DNA from: TWA4 sp964613155
GTDB taxonomy: Bacteria; Bacillota; Clostridia; Lachnospirales; Lachnospiraceae
Length of the DNA: 28,062 nucleotides
Assembly: GCA_964613155.1 (NCBI GenBank)
Contig: CAZTHP010000029.1
Location: 1-28,062 of the forward strand
Direction: 5' to 3'
Made by a program: the position numbers and the translations under genes. Below, piece by piece: positions 1 through 7,665 of this stretch (its first letter is position 1; each line of letters starts with the position of its first letter). The notes under the pieces are model-generated. The model made no database searches, was not told where the DNA came from, and saw nothing but the letters and a program-made list of their open reading frames with translations.

Positions 1-549
1 TATTGGGCATGGTGGTTGTCATGGACCCCTTTTGTTGGCGTATTTGTCGCACGTATTTCAAAAGGACGTACTATTCGAGAATTTGTAATCGGTGCCATTC
101 TTGTTCCCACTTTTGTATCCACCATCTGGTTTTCTGTATTTGGCGGATTGGCAATTCATGCAGCCGATCATTTTTCTATGGAACAACTTGCTACGATTAC
201 TGCATCCTCTCAGACTGCACTATTCTATATTTTTGATCAATATCCCTTAGGGATGTTGTTATCAATTATTGCCATGATTTTATTGATTATTTTCTTTATT
301 ACATCCGCCGATTCCGCTACCTTCGTACTCGCAATGCTTACTTCGGGCGGAAATTTAAATCCCGCTAACAACAAGAAAATTTTCTGGGGTATACTCATGG
401 CATTCGTTGCTTTTGCACTCATTCTCACCGGTGGAATTTCTGTGATTCAAACAATTTCCATTGTAATCGCATTCCCATTCCTGTTTATTTTATTTTTTAT
501 CTGTATAAGCTTGGTAATGGAATTGCGAAAATCGCATCAGCAACTCTAA
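1..549 (+). CDS. BCCT-family betaine/choline/carnitine transporter, C-terminal part (5' end outside window)
   Basis: This is the last 182 residues of a secondary carrier for quaternary ammonium compounds. The reading frame is open from the first base, so the true start lies upstream of the window; the first ATG/TTG inside is not a real start. The frame opens with Y-W-A-W-W-L-S-W-T-P-F-V-G followed by V-A-R-I-S-K-G-R-T, the tryptophan-rich eighth-helix signature of the BCCT family that lines the substrate site. Further hydrophobic segments and the family motif T-S-A-D-S-A-T-F-V-L follow. The sequence is closely similar along its whole visible length to the carrier at 1576-3219, so the two look like paralogues. 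It ends 210 bases before a TetR-type regulator on the same strand. The family is certain; the substrate (glycine betaine, choline, carnitine or similar) cannot be read from this part. Confidence 0.93.
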   Translation, partial: YWAWWLSWTPFVGVFVARISKGRTIREFVIGAILVPTFVSTIWFSVFGGLAIHAADHFSMEQLATITASSQTALFYIFDQYPLGMLLSIIAMILLIIFFITSADSATFVLAMLTSGGNLNPANNKKIFWGILMAFVAFALILTGGISVIQTISIVIAFPFLFILFFICISLVMELRKSHQQL

Positions 550-624
550 CGAAAAAGCTTCCAAAAAAATCAAAATTTCTTGCATTTTTACAAGAAAATC
601 ACCTAAAAGTTTCCAATTTCGCCC

Positions 625-653
625 TTTTCATTTTTTGGTCAATCTGGTATAAT
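625..653 (+). promoter_or_regulatory. Sigma-A-type promoter of the TetR-family regulator
   Basis: A -35-like TTTTCA (625-630) is followed after 17 bases by a perfect TATAAT (648-653), which also has the upstream TG of an extended -10. It would start a transcript near 660 with a leader of about 100 bases before the regulator gene at 760. The -10 is strong and the -35 is weak, as expected for an extended -10 promoter. Assigned by sequence only. Confidence 0.6.
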
Positions 654-667
654 TTATCCAGAATATA

Positions 668-732
668 GGAGTATGCTGTAAATAAGGAATACAATCTGTC
701 TCCACCCTGCATTCCTTATTTACGTCTACTCC
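668..732 (+). promoter_or_regulatory. Long hairpin in the leader of the TetR-family gene
   Basis: GTAAATAAGGAAT (678-690) is exactly complementary to ATTCCTTATTTAC (711-723), with a 20-base loop. Outside it GGAGTA (668-673) pairs with TACTCC (727-732), giving a two-tier stem of 13 plus 6 base pairs. A smaller hairpin (GAGAA/TTCTC) follows just before the ribosome site GGGGG at about 748-752. No T-run follows the stem, so it does not look like a simple terminator. It lies between the predicted transcription start and the gene, so an effect on mRNA stability or translation is possible; a DNA-level operator is an alternative. Confidence 0.5.
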
Positions 733-759
733 AGAGAAGCTATTCTCGGGGGAATTTAT

Positions 760-1407
760 ATGAGTCTAGAAAAGAAACGCTTATTTGTCGAAACCACTTA
801 CAATATTTTGAACGAAGAAGGACCAGAAGGAATCAAAATTCGACGTCTTGCCAAAGAACTGGGATGTACCAGCACGGTAATCTATCGTTATTTTGACAAC
901 CTGGATCATTTGATCGCTCTGGCCTCAATTCGTTTTTTAGATGAATACATCACCGATTTCCGAAATCTGGTCAGTGATCCGGAGATTTTAACCGATCCTT
1001 ACGGTCTGAATCTGCGCATGTGGGACTGCCTTGGACATCACGCCTTTAAAAATATTCCGATCTATGAGAATCTTTTTTTCGGACAGTATCAGCACTCACT
1101 GGGGGAAGTGATTTTTGAATACTATCAGCTGTTTTTGGATGACAGCAAGCAGGATTTCGACGGCTATTCCGTAAGTATCTTATTTAATGATGACCTGTTC
1201 CAGCGTGACTACGTTCTGTTAAGAAGGGCAGCTTCTATGGGAACGATCACAATTCAGGAAGCAGAGTCTCTCAGCCAGATGGAAACCTATATTTTCCACG
1301 GAATCCTGTTAAAGTACAAACCCGATTACAAGCTGCCAGACACACCTGCTAAAGCAACTGCGGAATTTCACAAATTGCTTTATGAACTTGCAGATAAATA
1401 TCGTTAA
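760..1407 (+). CDS. TetR/AcrR-family transcriptional regulator
   Basis: The 215-residue protein has the size and layout of TetR-type repressors: an N-terminal helix-turn-helix (about residues 22-50, with I-R-R-L-A-K-E-L-G-C and V-I-Y-R-Y-F-D-N-L) and a helical ligand-binding, dimerising domain without recognisable signature. Start is ATG at 760 behind the purine-rich GGGGGAA. It sits between a BCCT carrier on the same strand and a convergent BCCT carrier, so control of quaternary-amine uptake or use is the simplest guess. The palindromes near the BCCT promoter at 7194-7261 are candidate targets, but nothing in the sequence proves that link. The effector is unknown. Confidence 0.88.
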   Translation: MSLEKKRLFVETTYNILNEEGPEGIKIRRLAKELGCTSTVIYRYFDNLDHLIALASIRFLDEYITDFRNLVSDPEILTDPYGLNLRMWDCLGHHAFKNIPIYENLFFGQYQHSLGEVIFEYYQLFLDDSKQDFDGYSVSILFNDDLFQRDYVLLRRAASMGTITIQEAESLSQMETYIFHGILLKYKPDYKLPDTPAKATAEFHKLLYELADKYR

Positions 1408-1495
1408 GCGCGATCTCCGGTTTACTTACACCGGGTTTTGCCTATTCACTTCCTTTCATTCAGACAAACATTCATTCAGACAAACAGACAAAACA

Positions 1496-1536
1496 GTGCC
1501 GGAAAGGGTTGGCTGCATTCCAACTCCTTCCGGCAC
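1496..1536. terminator. Bidirectional terminator between convergent TetR and BCCT genes
   Basis: Two 17-base arms, 1496-1512 (GTGCCGGAAAGGGTTGG) and 1520-1536, pair with one mismatch and one G-U, around a 7-base loop. The plus side is followed by CTCTTCTTC and the minus side by TGTTTTG, so it can serve both converging genes. A weaker plus-strand hairpin with a T-run (CCGGT at 1417-1421, ACCGG at 1430-1434, then TTTT) lies just after the TetR stop. Copies of CATTCAGACAAA between about 1458 and 1485 are the only other structure in this spacer. Confidence 0.7.
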
Positions 1537-1575
1537 TCTTCTTCACTCCACTTATTTACTTTTCGCTAGGTATTT

Positions 1576-3219
1576 TTATTCCATTTCTGGATTTCCTGCT
1601 GTTGTGTGAATCTCAACTTCTTCCAAAACCGTGTGATTCACCATTTTTTCTTCGGCTTTATCTGCTGCTTCAACTTTAGTTTCTATTTCAACGTGTTTTT
1701 TCGGCATTTCTTCGCATAATGCTTTTACAATACCAACACACGCAATGATCATAATGATAACAAACGGAAACGCTACTGCTATCGATGCGGTCTGCAATGC
1801 TTTGATTCCGCCTGATAAAAGCAGAACATATGCAATGGCAGCCTGTACAATTCCCCAAACAATTTTCTTACGGTTCGGAGGATTTTCATTTCCTTCTGAG
1901 GTCAACATGGATAATACAAAGGTTGCAGAGTCTGCTGATGTAATAAAGAATGTGACTAGAAGTACGATTGCTACAATTGATAGGATTTTTCCTAAAGGAT
2001 ATTGATTTAAGATCACAAATAATGCTGTTTCTGGAACTGCTGCAATCTGACTTAATTCTTCTAAAGTAAATGCGCTTGCTGCATTTATCGCGTCTCCGCC
2101 AAATACAGAGAACCAGATCAAAGAGGCAACACAGGGTACCAGAATAACACCAATGATAAATTCTCGAATGGTACGTCCTCTTGAAATTCTGGCAATGAAA
2201 ATACCAACAAAAGGAGCCCATGCAATCCACCATGCCCAGTAAAAGATCCGCCAAGCCATCGTCCAGCTCTGATCTTCATAAGGGAACAGATTTAAGCTAT
2301 CTGAAATGAAATGTGTAACATAGTCACCTACTCCTGTGACAAAAATCTCCAAAATATCACCGGAAGGCCCTATGATGAAACAAAGAACCAGCAAGCCGAT
2401 CGCCAGATAAAGATTGAAATTCGATAAAATTTTAATTCCTTTATCCAATCCGCTGGTTGCACTTAATAAATAGATACAGCAAATGATGGAAATAAATAAA
2501 AGCCACACTCTGGCATTACTCGGAAATCCATATAAATAATTCAATCCGCCGCAGATCTGGAGGCATCCCATACCCAGAGATGTCGCAACACCTGCAACTG
2601 ATACGATTACCGCAAAAATATCAATCACTTTGCCCAGAGGCCCTTTTACGCCTTTTTCACCCAATAACGGTGCGAATAAACTACTGATCAAGCCCGGCAT
2701 ATTCTTACGAAATTGGAAATACGCCAGTCCAAGACCAATGATCGCATATGCTGCCCAGGGATGAATTCCCCAATGCATAAAACTGGAACGGATGGAAAAT
2801 CTTGCCGCTTCTACACTTCCCGGCTCGATTCCAGCTGCTGGTGACACGTAATGGGATAATGGTTCTGAAATCCCCCAGAATACCAATCCTACGCCCATTC
2901 CGGCGCAAAACAGCATTGCAAACCAGGAAACCGTACTGTACTGCGGTTTGGAATCATCCGGCCCCAAACGAATGGAACCAAAACGACTAAATGCCAGCCA
3001 TAAACTAAACACCACAAATCCTAACATAGCCAGTAAATACAGCCACGAACACTTATCCTCTATTAATCCCAGTAAATTGGCAGCCACTTCTGAAAACGCT
3101 TCGCTGTTCAACGCTCCCGCCAAAACAATGCAGATAGAAACAAATAAAGAAACACAAAATACCGTCTGGTTTCCACGTTTCTCATTCTTTCCATTTGCCT
3201 GTTTCCTATCTTTCGTCAT
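1576..3219 (-). CDS. BCCT-family betaine/choline/carnitine transporter
   Basis: This 547-residue membrane protein imports a quaternary ammonium compound, probably ion-coupled. It shows about twelve hydrophobic helices, a third-helix glycine motif G-M-G-V-G followed by L-V-F-W-G-I-S-E-P, and the eighth-helix signature Y-W-A-W-W-I-A-W-A-P-F-V-G near residue 323. In characterised members a G-M-G-I-G pattern goes with glycine betaine, so betaine or a similar compound is likely here. The C-terminus carries a charged, Glu/Lys/Val-rich tail of about 45 residues; such tails sense osmotic stress in BetP, but this is not shown here. Start is ATG, with AGAAGGTG just upstream. It lies 479 bases downstream of the MttB-family gene on the same strand. 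Confidence 0.95.
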   Translation of the reverse strand: MTKDRKQANGKNEKRGNQTVFCVSLFVSICIVLAGALNSEAFSEVAANLLGLIEDKCSWLYLLAMLGFVVFSLWLAFSRFGSIRLGPDDSKPQYSTVSWFAMLFCAGMGVGLVFWGISEPLSHYVSPAAGIEPGSVEAARFSIRSSFMHWGIHPWAAYAIIGLGLAYFQFRKNMPGLISSLFAPLLGEKGVKGPLGKVIDIFAVIVSVAGVATSLGMGCLQICGGLNYLYGFPSNARVWLLFISIICCIYLLSATSGLDKGIKILSNFNLYLAIGLLVLCFIIGPSGDILEIFVTGVGDYVTHFISDSLNLFPYEDQSWTMAWRIFYWAWWIAWAPFVGIFIARISRGRTIREFIIGVILVPCVASLIWFSVFGGDAINAASAFTLEELSQIAAVPETALFVILNQYPLGKILSIVAIVLLVTFFITSADSATFVLSMLTSEGNENPPNRKKIVWGIVQAAIAYVLLLSGGIKALQTASIAVAFPFVIIMIIACVGIVKALCEEMPKKHVEIETKVEAADKAEEKMVNHTVLEEVEIHTTAGNPEME

Positions 3220-3698
3220 CAGGACACCTTCTTTCTTTCAATTAAATTGGACACTCCGTGCACAGACCTATCTTCTCCGTACAACATTGTCCGGATTTTC
3301 TGGTAAATGCTCTAACGAGATTAAACACACTTTGCGAGTTTCTTCGTGAGTTCTTTGCAAAAAATTTGCAAATCTCCCACGATCGCAGTCGTCACCAAAT
3401 CTTGTGCAAGCACAGGTTTTGGCTCGTTACTCTCGTAAAACATCCGACAGAAATGGCTCCCTAATCCATTTCTGTCGGTGCTGCGTTTCTCATATGACTG
3501 CTTCTTCGAAGCGTTTTTGCTTTGGCGTTTGCTTTTTTAAAGCATTTTCGCCTGCTGTCACTCTTTATTCAAGAGCTTCCAATCTTTTACTCTATACGAT
3601 GATTGCTTCTTAAAAATCTCCCGCCTGACGCAACTGCTTCTCCAAAGGTTTCTGTCTTATGTATGTTTTATTGTTACACGCTTATCAGCATGTGCTTC
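3220..3698. other. Spacer between MttB-family and BCCT genes
   Basis: No gene is supported here. Besides the hairpin at 3444-3478, the spacer holds small dyads: TTTGCAAA repeated around 3354-3373, GTGC-AA-GCAC near 3404, GCTTC-TTC-GAAGC near 3503 and GCTTT-AAAGC near 3532. I could not find a convincing minus-strand promoter for the BCCT gene, although the long spacer with a terminator-like hairpin suggests it has its own. Confidence 0.4.
3444..3478 (-). terminator. Probable terminator downstream of the MttB-family gene
   Basis: CCGACAGAAATGG (3444-3456) and CCATTTCTGTCGG (3466-3478) are perfect 13-base arms around a 9-base loop. On the minus strand the stem is followed by ATGTTTTACG, a modest T-run. 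It would end or reduce transcription leaving the methyltransferase gene before the next BCCT gene. Confidence 0.55.
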
Positions 3699-5120
3699 TT
3701 ACATGTTTTCTAACTTGTTGATCAGATCCTGTTCAACACCGCGGTTCAGTAAGATTTCATGCATCTTATCGATAACAGCGGGATCCAGTTCAGGCTGTAC
3801 ATAGGAGTTCAGCATTCTGTCGATCTTAGCCTGGATGTTGTTTTCCAGAGCGTTGCCGGGATCTTCAACAGTACCTCTTACAGAGATTTCAGGTGTTAAG
3901 GGTTCTACTCTACAGAATTCGAATGTATGATCTTCTGTCAGGTATACGCCATCCTGTCCAACTTCGTCGATCAGATCTTCCGGAATGGTATCTTCGTTGA
4001 TGTCGAAGTAACGATGATATCTGTTTACGAAATCGATAACTTCGAAGTCAACGATCAGTTTTTCGTAAGACATGCTTGCGTAAGCATCCATAATACCAGC
4101 TGCGTGGATCATGAAGTTGATGTTTGCATCGCGGCAAGCTTTGAATGTGATCATAGATTCGTAACCAGCCTGTGCATTTACTTTCTTAGCATCGGATAAG
4201 CAGCCGCCTGCACGACTGGGGATACCGTAGAAGTCTGCCAGTTTACCAGTCTGGTTGTAGCAGATAGCACCTTCAGGAGATCCGATTGCTGTAGCACCGC
4301 TTCTCATATCAGCAGTTGTTGTTTCACAGCCGTAAACAACAGGTGTACCAGGACGGATCATCTGGCATAATGCGATACCAGCAAGGATTTCTGCGTTAGA
4401 CAGAGCCATAGAACCAGCCAGTGTAACAGGGCTTGTAGAACCAGCCTGTCCCAGAGAACCGATGATAACGGGCTGACCATTCTTAACGAACTCGAATAAG
4501 CTTTCTGTCATAACGTTTGTCAGCTGGAGAGGAGTTACAGTGTTGATCAGAGTGATCAGACGAGGATATTTCTTGAATTCTTCTTCTCCGCCGAATGCAG
4601 CTTTTGCCATTTCCATCATAGCTGCAACCTGAGGACCATCAGCTGTACCAGTCAGCATAACTTTATCTGAGTACAGATATGCCATGTAGAACATCAGTAA
4701 TGTAGCGTTGTCTACCGGAATATCGCTGGGCTGTACGATGATACCACCGTTTACATCGAAGGAAGGCTGCTGATGATATAATTTAGCAAATTTAACGTAG
4801 TCTTCTACTACAGCTGCACGTTTTACGCCATCCATATCAACTACGAAGGGGCAGCCATAACCAGGAGCCGGATTTAAATGATCGCCACCAACAGTGATGT
4901 TGTGTTTCGGATTTCTAGCATACAGAGTAAATGCGTGAGGTGCTTTGTTTACCCAGTACATCAGCTGTTCTTCTGTGAAGCGTGCTACACCTTCTTCATC
5001 CACGTTGATACCATTGTCTTTTAATACTTTGATTGCTTCGGGATGTTCAAAACGCATACCTGTTTTAGCAAGGATACGCATGGATGCTTCATGGATCTGC
5101 TGTTCATAACTCTTTCTCAT
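3699..5120 (-). CDS. MttB-superfamily (COG5598) corrinoid methyltransferase, non-pyrrolysine type
   Basis: This 473-residue cytoplasmic protein belongs to the trimethylamine methyltransferase superfamily, which moves a methyl group from a quaternary amine to a corrinoid protein. It is full length for the family and has no in-frame amber codon, so it is the non-pyrrolysine type (like MtgB for glycine betaine, MtpB for proline betaine, MtcB for carnitine), not a true trimethylamine enzyme. Family-like stretches include P-G-Y-G-C-P-F near residue 86 and Y-G-I-P-S-R-A-G-G-C-L-S-D-A-K near 300. A perfect AGGAGG (5129-5134) precedes ATG, and the A/C-rich leader and regular codon choice suggest high expression. 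Two BCCT carriers flank it, which points to a quaternary amine as substrate. No corrinoid protein, MtgA-type methyltransferase or RamA-type activator is in the window. Family is certain, substrate unknown. Confidence 0.93.
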   Translation of the reverse strand: MRKSYEQQIHEASMRILAKTGMRFEHPEAIKVLKDNGINVDEEGVARFTEEQLMYWVNKAPHAFTLYARNPKHNITVGGDHLNPAPGYGCPFVVDMDGVKRAAVVEDYVKFAKLYHQQPSFDVNGGIIVQPSDIPVDNATLLMFYMAYLYSDKVMLTGTADGPQVAAMMEMAKAAFGGEEEFKKYPRLITLINTVTPLQLTNVMTESLFEFVKNGQPVIIGSLGQAGSTSPVTLAGSMALSNAEILAGIALCQMIRPGTPVVYGCETTTADMRSGATAIGSPEGAICYNQTGKLADFYGIPSRAGGCLSDAKKVNAQAGYESMITFKACRDANINFMIHAAGIMDAYASMSYEKLIVDFEVIDFVNRYHRYFDINEDTIPEDLIDEVGQDGVYLTEDHTFEFCRVEPLTPEISVRGTVEDPGNALENNIQAKIDRMLNSYVQPELDPAVIDKMHEILLNRGVEQDLINKLENM

Positions 5121-5491
5121 AATAATTACCTCCTGTTTGAACCGTGTTTCTTAATGTTCACTCTTTGTTTGTTTTGTTGTTTGTTTTGTTTATTTGTTTA
5201 TTGTTTGTTGTAACTGCGGCACATTTCCTGCACGATACAAAATCTGTATAAGATCTGTGCCGCATTTGCGTTTGATTTTACGAAATAAGTTGTAAATATG
5301 TACGTCTTTTATCTCTTTGTGATTTCTTAAATCGGCCTTTTAATCTCTAAATCCATTTTGAATCCGCTTCTGAAATAAATTTTAACCCCAAAAATTGAAT
5401 CTTATAATTTTTATTCGATTTTATTTAGAAGTTTTATTTATTAGAAGCAATTCCTATCTGAAAAATTCCTATTTGAAATTATCTTTCAGAA
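5121..5491. other. Spacer and leader upstream of the MttB-family gene
   Basis: The minus-strand leader of the methyltransferase gene (about 5150-5214) consists mostly of AAACA-type units, nearly without G or U. Before it lies an inverted repeat, TGCGGCACA (5215-5223) with TGTGCCGCA (5256-5264), enclosing a smaller ATACA/TGTAT hairpin. On the plus strand this is followed by a T-rich run, so a terminator on that strand is possible; on the minus strand it would be a leader stem-loop. Near the BCCT stop there are 15-base tandem units (5450-5464 and 5465-5479, about ATTCCTATYTGAAAW). The rest is A/T-rich and I could not pick one convincing promoter. Confidence 0.45.
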
Positions 5492-7009
5492 TTATTTTTC
5501 ACTTTTTCCCGGCATCAGACCTTCATCCACTGCATCTTTTGACAGTGTTTTGTAGATTGCTACACACATGAAGATCATAACGAACAGATACGGGAAAGCT
5601 GCTACGATAGAAGTAGTCTGCAGGATTTTCAGAACAGAAGTACCACCAGCGATAATGCAGATGATGGTTACGGCACCCTGTGCAATTCCCCATCCAGCTC
5701 TCAGCTTCTTATCCGGATCCATATTACCATGGTCAGTTAACATGGAAAGAACGAATGTTGCAGAGTTTGCAGAACCCAGGAAACTGAAGATGATCAGGAT
5801 GATTCCTAAAGGTGCTGTGATCTGATATAACGGCAGTTCCTGAAGCAGTGCGAATAAACCAGTTGTATAGTCTGTATTTACAGCCTGTAAAATAGCTCCA
5901 CCGCTGATTTCATTCAGGTTAAATGCAGCACCGCCGTAGATTCCCAACCAAATAAAGCTGAAGATTGCCGGTAAAATGCTGACTGTCAATAAGTACTGGC
6001 GTACGGTTCTGCCCTTGGAAACACGAGCACAGAACTGTCCACAGAAAGGAGCCCATGCAATCCACCATGCCCAGTAGAATACAGTCCAGCTGGAAAGGAA
6101 ATCTTTATTTTCCATCCAAAGGCTTCTTTCGATGATTCCACCCAGATAACCACCAAATGTATTGGTAAATAAATCCAAGATTACAACGGCTCCGCCGAAT
6201 ACGAAGATGAAGATCATGAAAGCGATTGACATCCAAATCTTAATATCTGCGATCAGCTGAATACCTTTTTGCAGACCTGTGATCGTTGCAAAGGTAAAGC
6301 AAACTGTGATGATCGCAATTACGATACAAGTTAAGAAAGTACTGGTCTTCACACCGTAGATGTAGCTTAAACCACCTACAATCTGAGAAGCACCAAGACC
6401 AAGGCTGGTTGCTACACCAAAGATTGTTGCAAATACTGCTAAAATATCGATTGCTTTTCCGATGGGTCCTTTGACTCTTTCTTCACCGATCAGCGGTTCA
6501 AACGCTGAACTTACTAAGAACGGACGGTCTTTTTTGAAGGAAAAATATCCCAGCGCTAAACCGCCGATCGCGAAGATTACCCAGGGATGAAATCCCCAAT
6601 GGAAGAATACTGATTCCATCGCTTCATACATAGCTGCTGCTGTTTCAGGTTCTGCTGTAGGCGGTGCGGAATAATGCATCAGCGGCTCTGCTACGGAGTA
6701 GAATACCAGACCAATTCCCATGGAACCACCGAACAGCATTGTAAACCACTGGAAATCGGAAAACTCCGGTTTGTCTTCAGGCTTTCCTAATTTCAATTTA
6801 CCCATAGGGCTCAATGCGATAAATAAAGTAAAAATAATCATTGCAAATACAGTCAGTAAGAAGAACCAGCCAAATTTATCTGTTACAACGCTGAACAGCA
6901 TATTGGCAACCGCTCCTAATGTAGTCGGGAAGAACGCTCCCAGAATTACAAAGACTGCAATGATCACCGCAGAAACGATCAATACGTGATTTTCTTTCTT
7001 TTTCTGCAC
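5492..7009 (-). CDS. BCCT-family betaine/choline/carnitine transporter, GTG start
   Basis: The 505-residue membrane carrier has about twelve hydrophobic helices, the third-helix motif S-M-G-I-G-L-V-F-Y-S-V-A-E-P and the eighth-helix signature Y-W-A-W-W-I-A-W-A-P-F-C-G with two cysteines (C-G-Q-F-C-A-R). It is clearly more distant from the other two carriers than they are from each other, so it may take a different quaternary amine. Start is GTG at 7009, chosen because a perfect AGGAGG (7018-7023) lies 8 bases upstream. It is the first gene of the minus-strand series that continues with the methyltransferase. Its promoter overlaps a palindromic operator (7194-7209), which implies regulation by a repressor. 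Unlike the paralogue at 1576-3219 it has only a short charged C-terminal tail. Confidence 0.95.
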   Translation of the reverse strand: MQKKKENHVLIVSAVIIAVFVILGAFFPTTLGAVANMLFSVVTDKFGWFFLLTVFAMIIFTLFIALSPMGKLKLGKPEDKPEFSDFQWFTMLFGGSMGIGLVFYSVAEPLMHYSAPPTAEPETAAAMYEAMESVFFHWGFHPWVIFAIGGLALGYFSFKKDRPFLVSSAFEPLIGEERVKGPIGKAIDILAVFATIFGVATSLGLGASQIVGGLSYIYGVKTSTFLTCIVIAIITVCFTFATITGLQKGIQLIADIKIWMSIAFMIFIFVFGGAVVILDLFTNTFGGYLGGIIERSLWMENKDFLSSWTVFYWAWWIAWAPFCGQFCARVSKGRTVRQYLLTVSILPAIFSFIWLGIYGGAAFNLNEISGGAILQAVNTDYTTGLFALLQELPLYQITAPLGIILIIFSFLGSANSATFVLSMLTDHGNMDPDKKLRAGWGIAQGAVTIICIIAGGTSVLKILQTTSIVAAFPYLFVMIFMCVAIYKTLSKDAVDEGLMPGKSEK

Positions 7010-7072
7010 TTTTCAATCCTCCTTTGTTTTCTCTTTGTTTGTGTTTCTTTGTTTTTTTCGTGTGCGTTTTGA

Positions 7073-7088
7073 TGTTATCATGTTTTTT
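7073..7088. promoter_or_regulatory. Operator-like half palindrome, copy 1
   Basis: TGTTATCATG here, preceded by GA, matches the left part of the palindromes at 7194-7209 and 7246-7261, while the right half has decayed to T-runs. It lies inside the transcribed leader of the BCCT gene. It could be a weak third binding site or a relic. Confidence 0.4.
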
Positions 7089-7133
7089 GCCGATTTGCGC
7101 ATAATCAGTCTATTTTTTAGGCACTTCGCATGT

Positions 7134-7147
7134 AAATATGCATATTT
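7134..7147. repeat. 14-bp perfect palindrome in the BCCT leader
   Basis: AAATATGCATATTT is a perfect palindrome in the predicted transcribed leader. It does not resemble the operator copies. It may be chance in A/T-rich DNA. Confidence 0.3.
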
Positions 7148-7193
7148 TTTACTTCTTTTTGTTCAATTCATGCATCTTTTTCTTTGTTTTTGA

Positions 7194-7209
7194 TGTTATC
7201 ATGATAATC
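7194..7209. promoter_or_regulatory. Operator-like palindrome, copy 2, covering the -10 box
   Basis: TGTTATCATGATAATC matches the perfect palindrome at 7246-7261 in 14 of 16 positions. It contains the -10 box of the BCCT promoter (minus-strand TATCAT, 7201-7206), so a protein bound here would block transcription start. Confidence 0.6.
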
Positions 7210-7229
7210 TTTTTCTCCTCAAAAGTCAA
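7201..7229 (-). promoter_or_regulatory. Sigma-A-type promoter of the BCCT transporter gene
   Basis: On the minus strand TTGACT (7224-7229) is followed after exactly 17 bases by TATCAT (7201-7206). Transcription would begin near 7194, leaving a leader of about 185 bases. The part of the leader next to the gene (7017-7071) contains no U at all and is built from AAACA-like units ending in AGGAGG. Confidence 0.65.
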
Positions 7230-7245
7230 TGGATGTTTTATACGA

Positions 7246-7261
7246 TGTTATCATGATAACA
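7246..7261. promoter_or_regulatory. Perfect 16-bp palindromic operator, copy 3
   Basis: TGTTATCATGATAACA is its own reverse complement. It is centred 52 bp (five helical turns) upstream of copy 2 and lies about 17 bp above the -35 box. The spacing suits two dimers on the same DNA face. The TetR-family protein at 760-1407 is the only regulator in the window and so the first candidate to bind, by inference only. Confidence 0.6.
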
Positions 7262-7339
7262 CCATTCTTTTTATAGTACATTTTCACATACACACTCTTT
7301 ACTTATTCACAATCCACAAAAAGGAGCGATTCCCGCTCC

Positions 7340-7665
7340 ACTTTTTTCCGACATCTTTCCCTATAACATTTCATGAGTGCATCCCTTCTGTTATCTATTT
7401 TTCCACCTAAATCATCCGTTTTTTTACTCAATCGATCTGCTTTCCCCCTAAACCATCTGGTTTTTCACTCAAACGATCTACTTCTCCACCTAAACGATCT
7501 GCTTTTTCACTCAAATTATCTACTTTTCCACCTAAACCATCTGGTTTTCCACTCAAATTATCCACTTTTCCAGCTAAATCATCCTGTTTTCTGCTCAGAT
7601 CAACTTACAATCCAGCTAAACCTCTTTGTTTCCTGTTTAAATTATCTTGCCTTCCCCACTAATTT
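7340..7665 (-). pseudogene. Remnant of a heptad-repeat coiled-coil gene
   Basis: Read on the minus strand from about 7604 to 7460, the tract gives V-D-L-S-R-K-Q-D-D-L-A-G-K, then repeated units such as V-D-N-L-S-E-K and A-D-R-L-G-G-E, a heptad pattern typical of coiled coils. The frame is broken: a TAA lies above the first good unit, a unit of 20 bases (7441-7460) is followed by one of 22 (7419-7440), and a TGA falls between these compensating shifts. No start codon with a ribosome site is visible. The plus-strand open frame over the same bases reads as Phe/His/Leu/Asn repeats without a ribosome site, so I take the minus strand as the ancestral sense. Confidence 0.4.
7398..7586. repeat. Tandem repeat, nine units of about 21 bp
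   Basis: Nine units of 20-22 bases follow each other, for example TTTTCCACCTAAACCATCTGG (7524-7544) and TTTTCCACTCAAATTATCCAC (7545-7565). Units with CACCTAAA and units with CACTCAAA partly alternate, so some of the array has a 42-bp higher-order period. Degenerate further units continue to about 7650. Confidence 0.85.

Noticed and set aside
3699..5120. Pyrrolysine-containing trimethylamine methyltransferase (true MttB)
   Set aside because: The frame is complete without any in-frame TAG, and no pyl genes are seen.
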